Below are positions 7,185-20,072 of a DNA stretch of 38,558 nt, one piece after another. This DNA comes from Uliginosibacterium gangwonense. GTDB lineage: Bacteria; Pseudomonadota; Gammaproteobacteria; Burkholderiales; Rhodocyclaceae. The notes below the pieces were generated by a model, which was not told the origin of the DNA, ran no database searches, and saw only the letters and a list, made by a program, of their open reading frames with translations. Every line of letters begins with the position of its first letter. The first letter of the stretch is position 1. The stretch spans positions 1 to 38,558 of the forward strand of contig DYIB01000006.1 of assembly GCA_020723855.1 (NCBI GenBank). Direction: 5' to 3'. A program made the translations under genes and the position numbers.

Positions 7185-9512
7185 CTACTCTCCATGATAG
7201 GTGAGCAATCGCAGCGCATTGAGGACGACGACGATCGTCGACCCTTCATGGATGAGCACCGCGACACCGATCCCGGCCCATCCGGACAGCGTGGCCGGGA
7301 TCAGCAAGGCGACCACACCCAGCGAGATGAACAGGTTCTGGCGGATGACTGCGCGGGCGGCGCGGCTCAGGGCGACGGCGAAGGGCAGCTTGGCGAGTTC
7401 GTCACTCATCAGGGCGACATCCGCGGTCTCCAGCGCCACGTCGCTGCCGGCACCGCCCATGGCGATGCCTACCGTGGCGCGGGCGAGCGCCGGGGCGTCG
7501 TTGACCCCGTCGCCCACCATGGCCGCCAGCCCGTGCTCCTCGACCAGGCGGGCCATGGCGGCCACCTTGTCCTCGGGCAGCAGGCTCGCCCGCACTTCGC
7601 TCAGGCCCACCGCCTGCGCCACGGCGCGCGCCACGCGCTCGTTGTCGCCGGTCAGCATGACGGTCTTGACGATACCCAGCGCGCGCAATCGCGCCAGCAT
7701 CTCGCCGACGCCGGGGCGCGGCGTATCCATGAGGCCGAGGAGGCCGGCGTAGCGGCCATCTACTCGCACCAGCATGGTGGTGCGCCCAAGCGTTTCCAGC
7801 CGCTCCACCTGCGCCGCGATGTCCGCGTCTACCGCCTCGCCCGCGAACAGCTTGAGGTTGCCGATCTCGATGCGCCGCCCGCCCAGGCGCGCGCGCATGC
7901 CCTTGCCGGTGACCGCCTCTGCGTCCGACGCGTCCTGCCAGCGCAGACCCCGCTCTCGGGCCGCGGTGACGATGGCCTGGGCCAGGGGATGGCCGCTGCG
8001 GCTCTCTACCGCCGCCGCCAGCGCCAGCAGTTCGCTCTCGGGCAGGTCGAAGGCCACGATGTCCGTCAGGCGCGGCCGCCCCGCCGTGATGGTGCCGGTC
8101 TTGTCGAAGGCGATGGCGGTGAGCCGGCCAAGATTCTCCAGGTGGGCGCCGCCTTTGATGAGCACGCCATCCCGGGCAGCCCGGGCCACTGCCGACAGGA
8201 CCGCGGCGGGCGTGCCGATAGCGAGCGCGCAGGGCGAGGCCGCCACCAGCACCGCCATGGCGCGGTAGAAGGAATCGGCGAAGGGGAAGCCGAGCAGCGG
8301 CGGCAGCGCGATCAGCAGGCCGGCGCCGATCAGCACCGCCGGCACGAAGACGCGCTCGTAGCGGTCGGTGAACAGTTGGGTCGGTGACTTCTGTGTCTGA
8401 GCCTCGGAGACCAGCCGCACCATGCGCGCCAGCGTGCTTTCCGTGGCAAGCCGGGTCACTTCCACCTCCAGCACGCCCTCGCCATTGACCGTGCCGGCGA
8501 AGACGGCGTCGCCGGCGCTCTTGTCCACCGGCACCGATTCGCCGGTCACGGGCGATTGGTCTACGGCCGAGTTGCCCTCGGCGACCTTGCCGTCGGCCGG
8601 CAGGCGCTGGCCTGGCTTGACGATGACCCGGTCGCCGCGCAGCAGCTCCTGCACCGGCACTTCGACCTCGGCGCCGTCGCGCCGGACGAGCGCCGTCTTG
8701 GGTGCCAAGTCGGCCAGGGCCTCGATGGCCCGGCGCGCCCGGTCCATGGCCCGATGCTCGAGCGCGTGCCCGAGGCTGAACAGGAACAGCAGCAGGGCGC
8801 CCTCGGCCCACTCGCCCAGGACGGCGGCGCCGGCGGCGGCGACCAGCATCAAGGTGTCGATGTCGAAGCGCCCCACACGCAGGCTTTGCACGGCATCGCG
8901 CAACGTGAACAAGCCGCCGAACGCATACGCCGCCCAGTAGAGCCCGAGCGACACGGCAGGCGGCGCACCGGCCAGCGAGCCGAGCCAGCCGGCCAGCAGC
9001 AGCGCGCCCGCGGCAAGGCTGAGCACCATCTCCCGATGCTCGGCCCACCTGCTGACGCGGGCTTCATCCGCCACGATGCGGTAGCCCAGCGCCGCGAGGC
9101 GGCGTTCGACCGCCCGGCGCGAGGTCTTCTCGCTGTCGTACTCCAGGCGCAGGCGCTCGGCGGCATAGCTCACCTTGGCCTCCAGCACGCCCTCGAGGCG
9201 GGTAAGCGCATGCTCGATGACCTCGGCGCACGTGGCGCAGTCCATGCCGTCGACGCGCAGGCTCTCGTGCGCGTAACGCTTGCCGAGCGCCGCGCCGGCC
9301 ACTGCCGCCAGCCGGCGCACTTCGGCCAGGCTGAAGCGCTCGGGATCGTAGTGCAGGCACAGGCGCCCCTTGCCGTCTTCGCGCACGACGTGCGCCCGGG
9401 CCATGCCCTTGTCCTGAAGAAGGGAGACCAGGCGCTCGACGCAGGTGTCCTGCTCGTCCGGGATGTGGGGCAGGACGACGGCGAGATCGAGTACGAGCTT
9501 TTCGGTATTCAT
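7185..9512 (-). CDS. P1B-type metal ATPase with SPC and HEGST motifs (P1B-4-like)
   Basis: ATP-driven inner-membrane exporter of metal cations, 775 residues. It has a degenerate HMA-like N-terminal half-domain without CxxC, then a real metal-binding domain with GMDCATC (residues 89-95). The actuator motif TGES is near 323, the transport-site motif SPC is at 426-428 in place of CPC, and phosphorylation Asp470 lies in DKTGT. HPLAQAI and GDGVNDAP follow. The last helix carries HEGST, which together with SPC is the signature of the P1B-4 subgroup (Co, Zn, Cd or Fe exporters in characterised cases). P1B-4 pumps usually lack an N-terminal CxxC domain, so its presence here is unusual. The gene follows the ankyrin gene by 18 bases, and a dead czcI follows it. 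The exact substrate cannot be read from sequence. Confidence 0.93.
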   Translation of the reverse strand: MNTEKLVLDLAVVLPHIPDEQDTCVERLVSLLQDKGMARAHVVREDGKGRLCLHYDPERFSLAEVRRLAAVAGAALGKRYAHESLRVDGMDCATCAEVIEHALTRLEGVLEAKVSYAAERLRLEYDSEKTSRRAVERRLAALGYRIVADEARVSRWAEHREMVLSLAAGALLLAGWLGSLAGAPPAVSLGLYWAAYAFGGLFTLRDAVQSLRVGRFDIDTLMLVAAAGAAVLGEWAEGALLLFLFSLGHALEHRAMDRARRAIEALADLAPKTALVRRDGAEVEVPVQELLRGDRVIVKPGQRLPADGKVAEGNSAVDQSPVTGESVPVDKSAGDAVFAGTVNGEGVLEVEVTRLATESTLARMVRLVSEAQTQKSPTQLFTDRYERVFVPAVLIGAGLLIALPPLLGFPFADSFYRAMAVLVAASPCALAIGTPAAVLSAVARAARDGVLIKGGAHLENLGRLTAIAFDKTGTITAGRPRLTDIVAFDLPESELLALAAAVESRSGHPLAQAIVTAARERGLRWQDASDAEAVTGKGMRARLGGRRIEIGNLKLFAGEAVDADIAAQVERLETLGRTTMLVRVDGRYAGLLGLMDTPRPGVGEMLARLRALGIVKTVMLTGDNERVARAVAQAVGLSEVRASLLPEDKVAAMARLVEEHGLAAMVGDGVNDAPALARATVGIAMGGAGSDVALETADVALMSDELAKLPFAVALSRAARAVIRQNLFISLGVVALLIPATLSGWAGIGVAVLIHEGSTIVVVLNALRLLTYHGE

Positions 9513-9530
9513 AGCGGCACCAGGCTGGAA

Positions 9531-10070
9531 TCAATGGCGGCCCGAAGTTGGAGACTCCGGCGAAGAACAGGCCGCCAGCAGCTTCACGATCTCTCTATGG
9601 CCTCTTGCCCGTGCGACCCACAAGGCGTTGCGACCTTCCGGCCCGACCGCGTCGCAATGCGCGCCGCCAGCCAGCAGCAGCAACCGGACGATTTCCGAGT
9701 ATCCCTTGTAGGCAGCCAGGAACAGGGGTGAGTCCCCGTCATGGGTGGGAACGTTCGCGTCGGCGCCGTGGGCGACGAGAAAGGCGACGATATCGGCGCG
9801 GCCATTGAAGGCTGCCCAGAACAACGGTGTCCAGCCATGGCGGCCGGGAAGGTCGACGTCTGCACCGCGCTCCAGCAGTTTCGCGGCGATGTCGAAGTGC
9901 CTTCCGTGGATCGCGTAGAAAAACGGGCTGCACCCGTTTTCGTCGAGCCAGTTCAACTCGACGTCCGTCAGGAGCAGCGCCTGTGCGCCCTGACTGTCGC
10001 CCCGCCGGATGGACCGCAGGAGTTCGCCCATCATCGGCGTCATGGCCGCGTTTCCCTCTTCATCCTTCAT
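9531..10070 (-). CDS. Ankyrin-repeat protein
   Basis: The protein is almost entirely ankyrin repeats: about five units with the usual pattern, such as NGCSPFFYAIHGRHFDIAAK, HGWTPLFWAAFNGRADIVAF, DGDSPLFLAAYKGYSEIVRL and GRNALWVARARGHREIVKL. Ankyrin repeats bind other proteins. No signal peptide is visible, so it is probably cytoplasmic. I chose the ATG of MKDEEGNAAM, preceded by a GGGGG tract and overlapping the PAP2 gene by 11 bases; MTPMMGELL at 10043 is an alternative. It lies between the PAP2 phosphatase and the P1B ATPase in one orientation, which suggests an accessory or regulatory role for a neighbour. No specific function can be given. Confidence 0.82.
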   Translation of the reverse strand: MKDEEGNAAMTPMMGELLRSIRRGDSQGAQALLLTDVELNWLDENGCSPFFYAIHGRHFDIAAKLLERGADVDLPGRHGWTPLFWAAFNGRADIVAFLVAHGADANVPTHDGDSPLFLAAYKGYSEIVRLLLLAGGAHCDAVGPEGRNALWVARARGHREIVKLLAACSSPESPTSGRH

Positions 10071-10884
10071 TTCGCCCCCCGGGCACGCCAGCCGCCGCCT
10101 CGCGGGCATCCCCGAGGCGGGGTTGATTTCTTCCCTCGCTCGTCAGCCTGGCTGCCCGCCGGCCTCGCAGTGAGCGGCAGGCAAGATCGCCAATCAGCGC
10201 GACACACCAGCAAATCCAGGCCGTGAGCAGCACGTGGGACGCGAAGTGAGCCCCTCGCACCACTTGTGCAAAGCCAGCCAGCAGGCCGAGCAGGAGCGAC
10301 GCAAGAAGGCTCACGCGGGCGAGCGCGGGCCGGCGGACACGCAATGCGAAATAGGCAGCGATCCACATGAATCCGACAGACGCATGCCCGCTTGGCAGGC
10401 ACCGCCCAGGGCCCGGGCTGGGTGGCGCCGGGTCGAACAGGCGGAAGTAGGTACCCGTACCGCCGAATTCCGCCAGGCTCCACGGGCAACTGTGCATGGA
10501 TTGGCCCTTTATCAAGGTCACGGCAAGTGCACTGGCAAGGGATACTGCGGCAACAAAGCTCAACTCGTGCCGCCAGCTCGCAAGCTGGCCAGAATGGCGT
10601 GATCGCCATGCTGCGACTGCAAGCGAGAAAACGACGAGCCATGCCGCTGTCACGAGCAGCTTGAGGCCGTCGTGCAGCACAAGGGACCACAGCGGGTCAT
10701 GGCGCCACGAAAACACCCGATTCGCATCGTCGAAGAACACGCGGCTCAGGGCGAGATCCGCGGAGGAGTAGCGATTCATCGCGACGATGAGCATGCCGCT
10801 GACGGCCATGGCGAGCGCATGGAGGGTCACGGCCTGTTCCCGAAGGCGCGACCGGTCCTCCGTTGCTTGTTGTCGCAGTTCCAT
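10060..10884 (-). CDS. PAP2-family membrane phosphatase
   Basis: Integral membrane phosphatase of the PAP2 superfamily, 274 residues with about six hydrophobic helices. The active-site motifs are K-x6-CP (KGQSMHSCPW), PSGH (CLPSGHASVGF) and a third motif RGAHFASHVLLTAW. The first motif has Cys where the classical KX6RP has Arg, and the third lacks the leading SR, so it belongs to a divergent subgroup. Enzymes of this family remove phosphate from lipid phosphates such as undecaprenyl pyrophosphate or lipid A. The gene begins five bases after the LtaS-like gene, so the two probably act on the same envelope lipid pathway. A second PAP2 gene (pbrB-like) lies at 24075-24680. Confidence 0.85.
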   Translation of the reverse strand: MELRQQATEDRSRLREQAVTLHALAMAVSGMLIVAMNRYSSADLALSRVFFDDANRVFSWRHDPLWSLVLHDGLKLLVTAAWLVVFSLAVAAWRSRHSGQLASWRHELSFVAAVSLASALAVTLIKGQSMHSCPWSLAEFGGTGTYFRLFDPAPPSPGPGRCLPSGHASVGFMWIAAYFALRVRRPALARVSLLASLLLGLLAGFAQVVRGAHFASHVLLTAWICWCVALIGDLACRSLRGRRAARLTSEGRNQPRLGDAREAAAGVPGGRNEG

Positions 10885-10889
10885 CGGCG

Positions 10890-12911
10890 TTATGTCTCCG
10901 GGGGGTTCCGATTTTGCGACAACACCGACGGTTCGGCGTGATGGGGTGATTTGAATCCGCCTTGCCGGAACTTGCGGGATGCGGTCTGATAATACGCAAC
11001 GGCCTCCTCCACCAAGGCCGGGTCGATCTTGGCAGGCGTAGCGGCAAGGGTGCGGGGATCAATGGCAAAAGCCTCGACCCTCCGTTTGGGCGACAGCACC
11101 GTCAGCACGCCGTTCTTCAGATATCCCAGTTCCTGATAGTTGCTGACGAATGCCCGTTCGTCGGCCGGCATTCCCCGCACGAACGACTGGCCGAAGAAGC
11201 CGGTCGCTCCGTCCACGCCCAGGATGTCCAGCAGACTCGGGGGCAAGTCGATCTGGCTGATAGTCCGGTCGAACACCCCGGGGGCGACCCATCTGGGCCC
11301 GTAAAATATGAGGGGGATGCGGTAGTCCCGGACGGGCAGCCGGGTCTTGCCCGCCACCGAAGCACCGTGGTCGGCGACGAATACGAACAAGGTCTCGTCG
11401 AACCACGGTTTGCGCTTCGCCTCTTCGATGAACTTGCCGATGGCGTAGTCGGTGTACTTGACCGCCCCCTTGCGCCCACCGGGCGAGGGGATGTCGATGC
11501 GCCCCGCCGGATAGGTGTAGGGCCGATGGTTGGAGGTGGTCATGATATGGGCGAAAACGCGCCTGCCGGTGCCAGCCTGCGTGTCGATCGCGCTGAGCGC
11601 ATTGGCGAACAATGCCTCGTCGGCCACGCCCCAGATGTTTTCGAAGGGGACGGTGTCGTCCGGGAAATCGGTCCGGTCGATCACCTCGTAGTCGTTGGCG
11701 GCGAAATAGGCGTTCATGTTGTCGAAGTAGCCGTATCCCCCATAGAGGAACAGCGTGGCGAAACCCTGGTGCCGCAGCGTCTCGCCCACCGTCGTCAAAT
11801 GGTCATTGTTCGGCCGCCGCACGATGGCCTGCCCGGGCACCGGCGGCGTACCGAGCGACAACGCCTCCAGGCCGCGCACGGTGCGAGTGCCCGTTGCATA
11901 CGCATGTTCGAATTTGAGCCCTTCCCGGGCGAGCCGGTCGAGGTTGGGCGTCAGGCCGGTCGTGGCTCCATAGGCGCCCAGGAAGCTCGCAGACAGGCTC
12001 TCGATCGACACCAGCACCACGTGCCTGGGCGTGCCGGCAATCCGGGCGGGCGGGAACACTGCCCCTTCCGAGGCGAAAGCGGGGGCGCCTGCCTGCCCGA
12101 ATGAGGCGGCTCGACCGCCCCGCGCACGTCGCAGCGCCGCCTCTGCCCTCTCTTGAGGCAGCGTCAGGTAATGCCTGTCGTAGTCGAGCTCGTTGCGTCG
12201 CATGGCCGCTGCGAGGGTGAACAGCCCGTTGCCCCCCAGTTCGTCGGCGTAGGCGTTACCGGAACCCTGCATCTGGTCCAGATCGGCCGCGGCGAGGCTC
12301 AGTGCGGGCACGAGGAGCGCCGCGCCGAGATACCTCCAGCGCGTGCCGCCTGATGGCGCGGCGAGGTCACAGCGGGAGAGCACGGCGCGCAAGGCGTAGG
12401 TCGCCGCCAGCGCACTCACCGCTATGAAGGCGAGAATCCCGGTCACGGGGTAGGACTCGCGAATGTTGCCGAGCACTTCGTGGGTATAGAGCAGGTAGTC
12501 AACCGCGATGAAGTTGAAGCGCGTCGAAAACTCACCCCAGAAGACGATTTCCGCGGCGGCTTCCAACAGGAAGACCGCCAGCGAGAACCAGAGCCACACA
12601 AAGCGCAGGATGCGATGGGGCCGGGAGATCCGCCATCGCGTGGGAAGCAGCGCTTCGTAGAGCCAGACAGGGGCCAACATCACTGCCAGCACCGCCAGGT
12701 CGAACCAGAGGCCTTTCAGCAGGGCGGGCGGCCAGTCGCGCCATGGCATCGCATCTGCGCCGGCCAGCACGCCCAGTGTGACGCGCGTAAGCGTGAAGAC
12801 CGTCAGGCCGAGAGCCAGCGTCAGTACCGGTATCGACGGCCACGGCACCCGCCGCCGACGCGGGGAGCCGTCAGCACCTTCCAACCAGGATGCATCCGGA
12901 CCCCCCATCAT
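10890..12911 (-). CDS. LTA synthase/OpgB-like membrane sulfatase-fold phosphotransferase
   Basis: 673-residue protein with about five N-terminal membrane helices (roughly residues 20-220) and a periplasmic alkaline-phosphatase/sulfatase-fold domain, as in LtaS, OpgB and phosphoethanolamine transferases. Catalytic features are VSIESLSASFLGAYG (metal ligand Glu), TGTRTVRGLEA with the likely nucleophilic Thr, and FVFVADHGAS with metal-binding Asp-His. I chose the ATGATG overlapping the stop of the zinc-ribbon gene (ATGA), because the longer track ORF is mostly out-of-frame antecedent. Such enzymes move phosphoglycerol or phosphoethanolamine to envelope glycans or lipids and need divalent metal. 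The partner PAP2 gene is immediately downstream. The substrate is unknown. Its position among metal pumps is odd and suggests an envelope modification linked to metal stress. Confidence 0.87.
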   Translation of the reverse strand: MMGGPDASWLEGADGSPRRRRVPWPSIPVLTLALGLTVFTLTRVTLGVLAGADAMPWRDWPPALLKGLWFDLAVLAVMLAPVWLYEALLPTRWRISRPHRILRFVWLWFSLAVFLLEAAAEIVFWGEFSTRFNFIAVDYLLYTHEVLGNIRESYPVTGILAFIAVSALAATYALRAVLSRCDLAAPSGGTRWRYLGAALLVPALSLAAADLDQMQGSGNAYADELGGNGLFTLAAAMRRNELDYDRHYLTLPQERAEAALRRARGGRAASFGQAGAPAFASEGAVFPPARIAGTPRHVVLVSIESLSASFLGAYGATTGLTPNLDRLAREGLKFEHAYATGTRTVRGLEALSLGTPPVPGQAIVRRPNNDHLTTVGETLRHQGFATLFLYGGYGYFDNMNAYFAANDYEVIDRTDFPDDTVPFENIWGVADEALFANALSAIDTQAGTGRRVFAHIMTTSNHRPYTYPAGRIDIPSPGGRKGAVKYTDYAIGKFIEEAKRKPWFDETLFVFVADHGASVAGKTRLPVRDYRIPLIFYGPRWVAPGVFDRTISQIDLPPSLLDILGVDGATGFFGQSFVRGMPADERAFVSNYQELGYLKNGVLTVLSPKRRVEAFAIDPRTLAATPAKIDPALVEEAVAYYQTASRKFRQGGFKSPHHAEPSVLSQNRNPPET

Positions 12912-13231
12912 GCTTTCGTGCCCTCGCTGCCGGTCCGGGGCCGGCCGCAGCTGCCGCAGAATTTCGCCCCGGGCGGCATTGATGCGCCGCACGTCGCGCA
13001 TGCGGCGGCGACGAGGGCTGTGCCGCATTGCTGGCAGAAGCGCGCAGCGGCCGCGGTCAGCGCGCCGCAGCTTGGGCACTGCGCCCCAGCCGCGGTTGGT
13101 GTACCCGAGGGCGGGTAGGAGGGGTAGCCGTGGTGACCGTGTCCCCCACCATGATGTCCCGACGAATAGTTGCCGTGGTGTCCGGCCTTGCCGCCGAGCA
13201 GGTTTCCGAACAGGTGTTTCAATATGCCCAT
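12908..13231 (-). CDS. Double zinc-ribbon protein with His/Gly-rich N-terminus
   Basis: 107-residue protein starting MGILKHLFGNLLGGK. The start is set by GGAGGAG six bases upstream. Residues about 15-45 are His/Gly/Tyr-rich (HHGNYSSGHHGGGHGHHGY) and could bind metal. The C-terminal half has four CxxC knuckles, CPSC, CQQC, CATC and CGSC, forming two zinc ribbons of the type found in many bacterial scaffold proteins. No signal peptide or membrane segment is clear, so it is probably cytoplasmic. It starts 45 bases after czcA of operon 2 and overlaps the LtaS-like gene by ATGA, so it joins the two transcription units. The function is unknown; metal storage or sensing is a guess from composition. 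Confidence 0.82.
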   Translation of the reverse strand: MGILKHLFGNLLGGKAGHHGNYSSGHHGGGHGHHGYPSYPPSGTPTAAGAQCPSCGALTAAAARFCQQCGTALVAAACATCGASMPPGAKFCGSCGRPRTGSEGTKA

Positions 13232-13276
13232 GTCTCTCCTCCATTCCATGAGAAGTCGATCTGTCCTCGGCGCTGA

Positions 13277-18098
<4,822 letters not shown>

Positions 18099-18107
18099 GG
18101 TCGGTCC

Positions 18108-19421
18108 TTACTGCGAATTCGTTGGGGAGACAGTGGGTTGCGCCAGCGGGCCGAGAATGGCTTCGATGTCGGCCACGGCGCGCTGAACGTCGGCGAGCGC
18201 CCGCACATACTGGCCGCGCGCCTGGAACAGGGTGCGCTGGGCGTCGAGCACATCGAGGAAGGTGAATTTGCCCAGCTCGAAGCCCTTGGTGGTGGTATCC
18301 AACGCTCTTTGCGCGCCGGGCAGGATGTCCTTGCGGATGTAGTCCACCTCTTGGCGGGCGGCATTGAACCGTTCCTGGGCCTGGGCCAGTTCCGAGCGCA
18401 GGCGCACGCCCACGGCCGTCTGCTCGTCGCGGGCCTTGTCGGCGCGCCGCAGGGCCTCCAGAACATTGCCTTGGTTGCGGTCGAACACGGGGATGGGAAT
18501 CGACACGCCGACCAGGGCCACGTTGTCGCGCAATTCCTCTCTTCTTTGGACGCCGGCGCTGATGGTCACGTCGGGGATGCGGCGGGTCCGCTCCAGGCGC
18601 GCAATCGCCTCGCGCCGTTCGACCTCCTGGCGGGCTCGCACCCATTCGGGTGCCGCCTCCACCTGTCTCAAGAGGTCGTCGAAGGCGGGAAGCAGCGGTA
18701 CCGCATCGAGTTGGCCGAGCGCTTGGGTGAAGCGCGGGGAAGGATTCCCCCAGGCCGCAGAGAGGCGCTTGCGGGCGTTGGCGAGCTCGGCCGAGGCTTG
18801 CGTGAGTTCCACCCGCGCTCCCGATTCGGCGATCCGTGCCCGGGTTTCCTCGACGGGAGACACCTTGCCCGCCGTCACCCGCCGCGCGGCGGCATCCAGC
18901 GCCCGGCGTGCCAGTTCCAGCGAACCCTGGGCAAGGCGCTCCCGCTCCTGCGCGGCGAGCACCTCGTAGAAGCCCCGGATCACGGTGGCGCGCACGGCGG
19001 CCAGCCGCGAAGCGAGTTCGGCCTCGGCGACGTCGCGGGAGCGCTCCGCCGCCTCGATGCGGGCGCCCCGCTTGCCGCCGAGTTCTAGAGGCTGTCCGAT
19101 CTGGACGGTGGTCTGGCGGGTGCCCTGTCGGACGTCCTCCATGCCGAGCGAAAACTCGGGATTGCGAAAAACCTGGGCCTGCAGCCGGGTCGCAGCCGCG
19201 GCGTCCACCTCGCGGCGTGCGACGGCAAGGTCCGGGTTCGCCTGCAGCGCGAACGCGAGCGCCGCTTCGAGCGTCAGCGGGCCCGCCGGCTCGACGGCCG
19301 GGGGCTGCGACCGGGTATCTTCGTAGGGTGCCGGGCCTTCGGCGCTTTGGGCCAACAGCGGGCCGGAAATCAATACCGATGCCGCCAGTCCGAGCGGCAA
19401 GACGAGTCCTCTTCGGCTCAT
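18108..19421 (-). CDS. czcC: CzcC outer-membrane efflux channel (operon 2)
   Basis: 437-residue TolC-family outer-membrane factor. The ATG of MSRRGLVLPLG has GGAG six bases upstream; the track ORF adds four residues from an upstream TTG. A signal peptide (GLAASVLISGPLLAQ) is followed by two OEP repeats: LTLEAALAFALQANPDLAVARRE, and a second one around FDDLLRQVEAAPEWVRARQE. It forms the trans-outer-membrane exit duct for the CzcAB pump. It lies 93 bases after czcI and 9 bases before czcB, the standard order. Confidence 0.94.
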   Translation of the reverse strand: MSRRGLVLPLGLAASVLISGPLLAQSAEGPAPYEDTRSQPPAVEPAGPLTLEAALAFALQANPDLAVARREVDAAAATRLQAQVFRNPEFSLGMEDVRQGTRQTTVQIGQPLELGGKRGARIEAAERSRDVAEAELASRLAAVRATVIRGFYEVLAAQERERLAQGSLELARRALDAAARRVTAGKVSPVEETRARIAESGARVELTQASAELANARKRLSAAWGNPSPRFTQALGQLDAVPLLPAFDDLLRQVEAAPEWVRARQEVERREAIARLERTRRIPDVTISAGVQRREELRDNVALVGVSIPIPVFDRNQGNVLEALRRADKARDEQTAVGVRLRSELAQAQERFNAARQEVDYIRKDILPGAQRALDTTTKGFELGKFTFLDVLDAQRTLFQARGQYVRALADVQRAVADIEAILGPLAQPTVSPTNSQ

Positions 19422-19514
19422 CGAATTCTCCAAGGGTTGCGGGAGGAATTCGGCGAGACGAGGGCGCTAAATCAGGAAAGTCCTAGAGGCGCCGACAAAG
19501 CCCGTCCCACCGCA

Positions 19515-19865
19515 TCAAGCGGCGGCAGACCAGTTGGGGCGCTCGGGTTCGTCGGGCGCGAGGTCGGAGAGGCGCGGGAGACGGAAGCATGAAAATTGCG
19601 TCGATGTATCCGGCACGGCGGCATCGGCCGAGGGCAGAACCGTCTTGGAGTCGGACGCGTGGTGGTAGCCGCAGTCGGTGTCGGCCGTTCCGCCCGGATT
19701 TCCTTGCTCGCCGTCACCGGGCGACGCCTTGTGCCGGTGATCGTGATGGCCGAAGTGCCATGCCGCCTGCCCCTGCTCGTGCTGGCAATAAGCGCCGGCC
19801 GCTGCCCAGACAGCCTGGAGCGGCAGGATCAGCATCAGGAGAACGAAGAGAAGGCGTTTGACCAC
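19515..19865 (-). CDS. czcI: CzcI-like small exported metal-resistance protein (operon 2)
   Basis: 116-residue homologue of the czcI gene at 4228-4578, with the same length when both are started at the GTG giving MVKRLLFVLLMLILPLQAVWA. The mature part carries YCQHEQ, HFGHHDHRHKA and CGYHH and ends in EPERPNW, matching LEGPERPKW of copy 1. As in copy 1, no Shine-Dalgarno precedes the GTG and a promoter ends seven bases upstream, so translation is probably from a leaderless transcript. The track ORF's TTG start lies in the -35 box and is unlikely. It is the first gene of czcICBA operon 2. CzcI-type proteins are linked to control of czc expression, but the mechanism is not known. Confidence 0.86.
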   Translation of the reverse strand: MVKRLLFVLLMLILPLQAVWAAAGAYCQHEQGQAAWHFGHHDHRHKASPGDGEQGNPGGTADTDCGYHHASDSKTVLPSADAAVPDTSTQFSCFRLPRLSDLAPDEPERPNWSAAA

Positions 19866-19872
19866 GGGCAGC

Positions 19873-19901
19873 AGTGTAATCGCTCCGGGGTTTGCGCGCA
19901 A
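19873..19901 (-). promoter_or_regulatory. Predicted promoter of czcI operon 2
   Basis: TTGCGC (19901-19896) and TACACT (19878-19873) are 17 bases apart on the minus strand, and the GTG begins seven bases after the -10 box. Both hexamers and all spacings equal those of operon 1. The core CCCCGGAGCGATTACA resembles CCCCGGAGTCGCTACA in the pbrA promoter, which hints at a shared MerR-type regulator. Confidence 0.6.
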
Positions 19902-19902
19902 G

Positions 19903-19965
19903 CTAACCGCCGCTTCTTGACCCTGCGCGCGTCGCGGGGAGCAGCCACAGCAGGCTCTCGCTCAT
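19903..19965 (-). CDS. Possible 20-residue leader peptide before the operon 2 promoter
   Basis: A short frame, MSESLLWLLPATRAGSRSGG, begins at an ATG with AAGGAG five bases upstream and stops just before the czcI -35 box. It is too short for the ORF track. It could be a leader peptide at the end of the upstream pbr/DUF302 transcript, or the remnant start of a lost gene. Only the good ribosome site supports it. Confidence 0.25.
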   Translation of the reverse strand: MSESLLWLLPATRAGSRSGG

Positions 19966-19982
19966 GACGGCTCCTTGCCGTT

Positions 19983-20000
19983 GGCAGGGCAGCCCCTGCC
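19983..20000 (-). terminator. Hairpin after the DUF302 gene
   Basis: A perfect 7-base stem with a 4-base loop (GGCAGGG-GCTG-CCCTGCC on the minus strand) lies about 73 bases past the DUF302 stop, between the pbr transcript and czc operon 2. No U-run follows, so it is not a classical intrinsic terminator. It may be a weak terminator or an RNA end-protecting hairpin. Confidence 0.3.
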
Positions 20001-20072
20001 GACCGGCTTACCCGATCGAGCGCAGTCCGGCCGGATATTGCAGGCGCCAATTGCACGGCACGCGCAAGCAGT

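Noticed and set aside
7402-9048. Minus-strand 548-aa ORF in another frame of the P1B ATPase
   Set aside because: Arg/Gly/Ala-rich out-of-frame shadow; the 775-aa frame carries all ATPase motifs.
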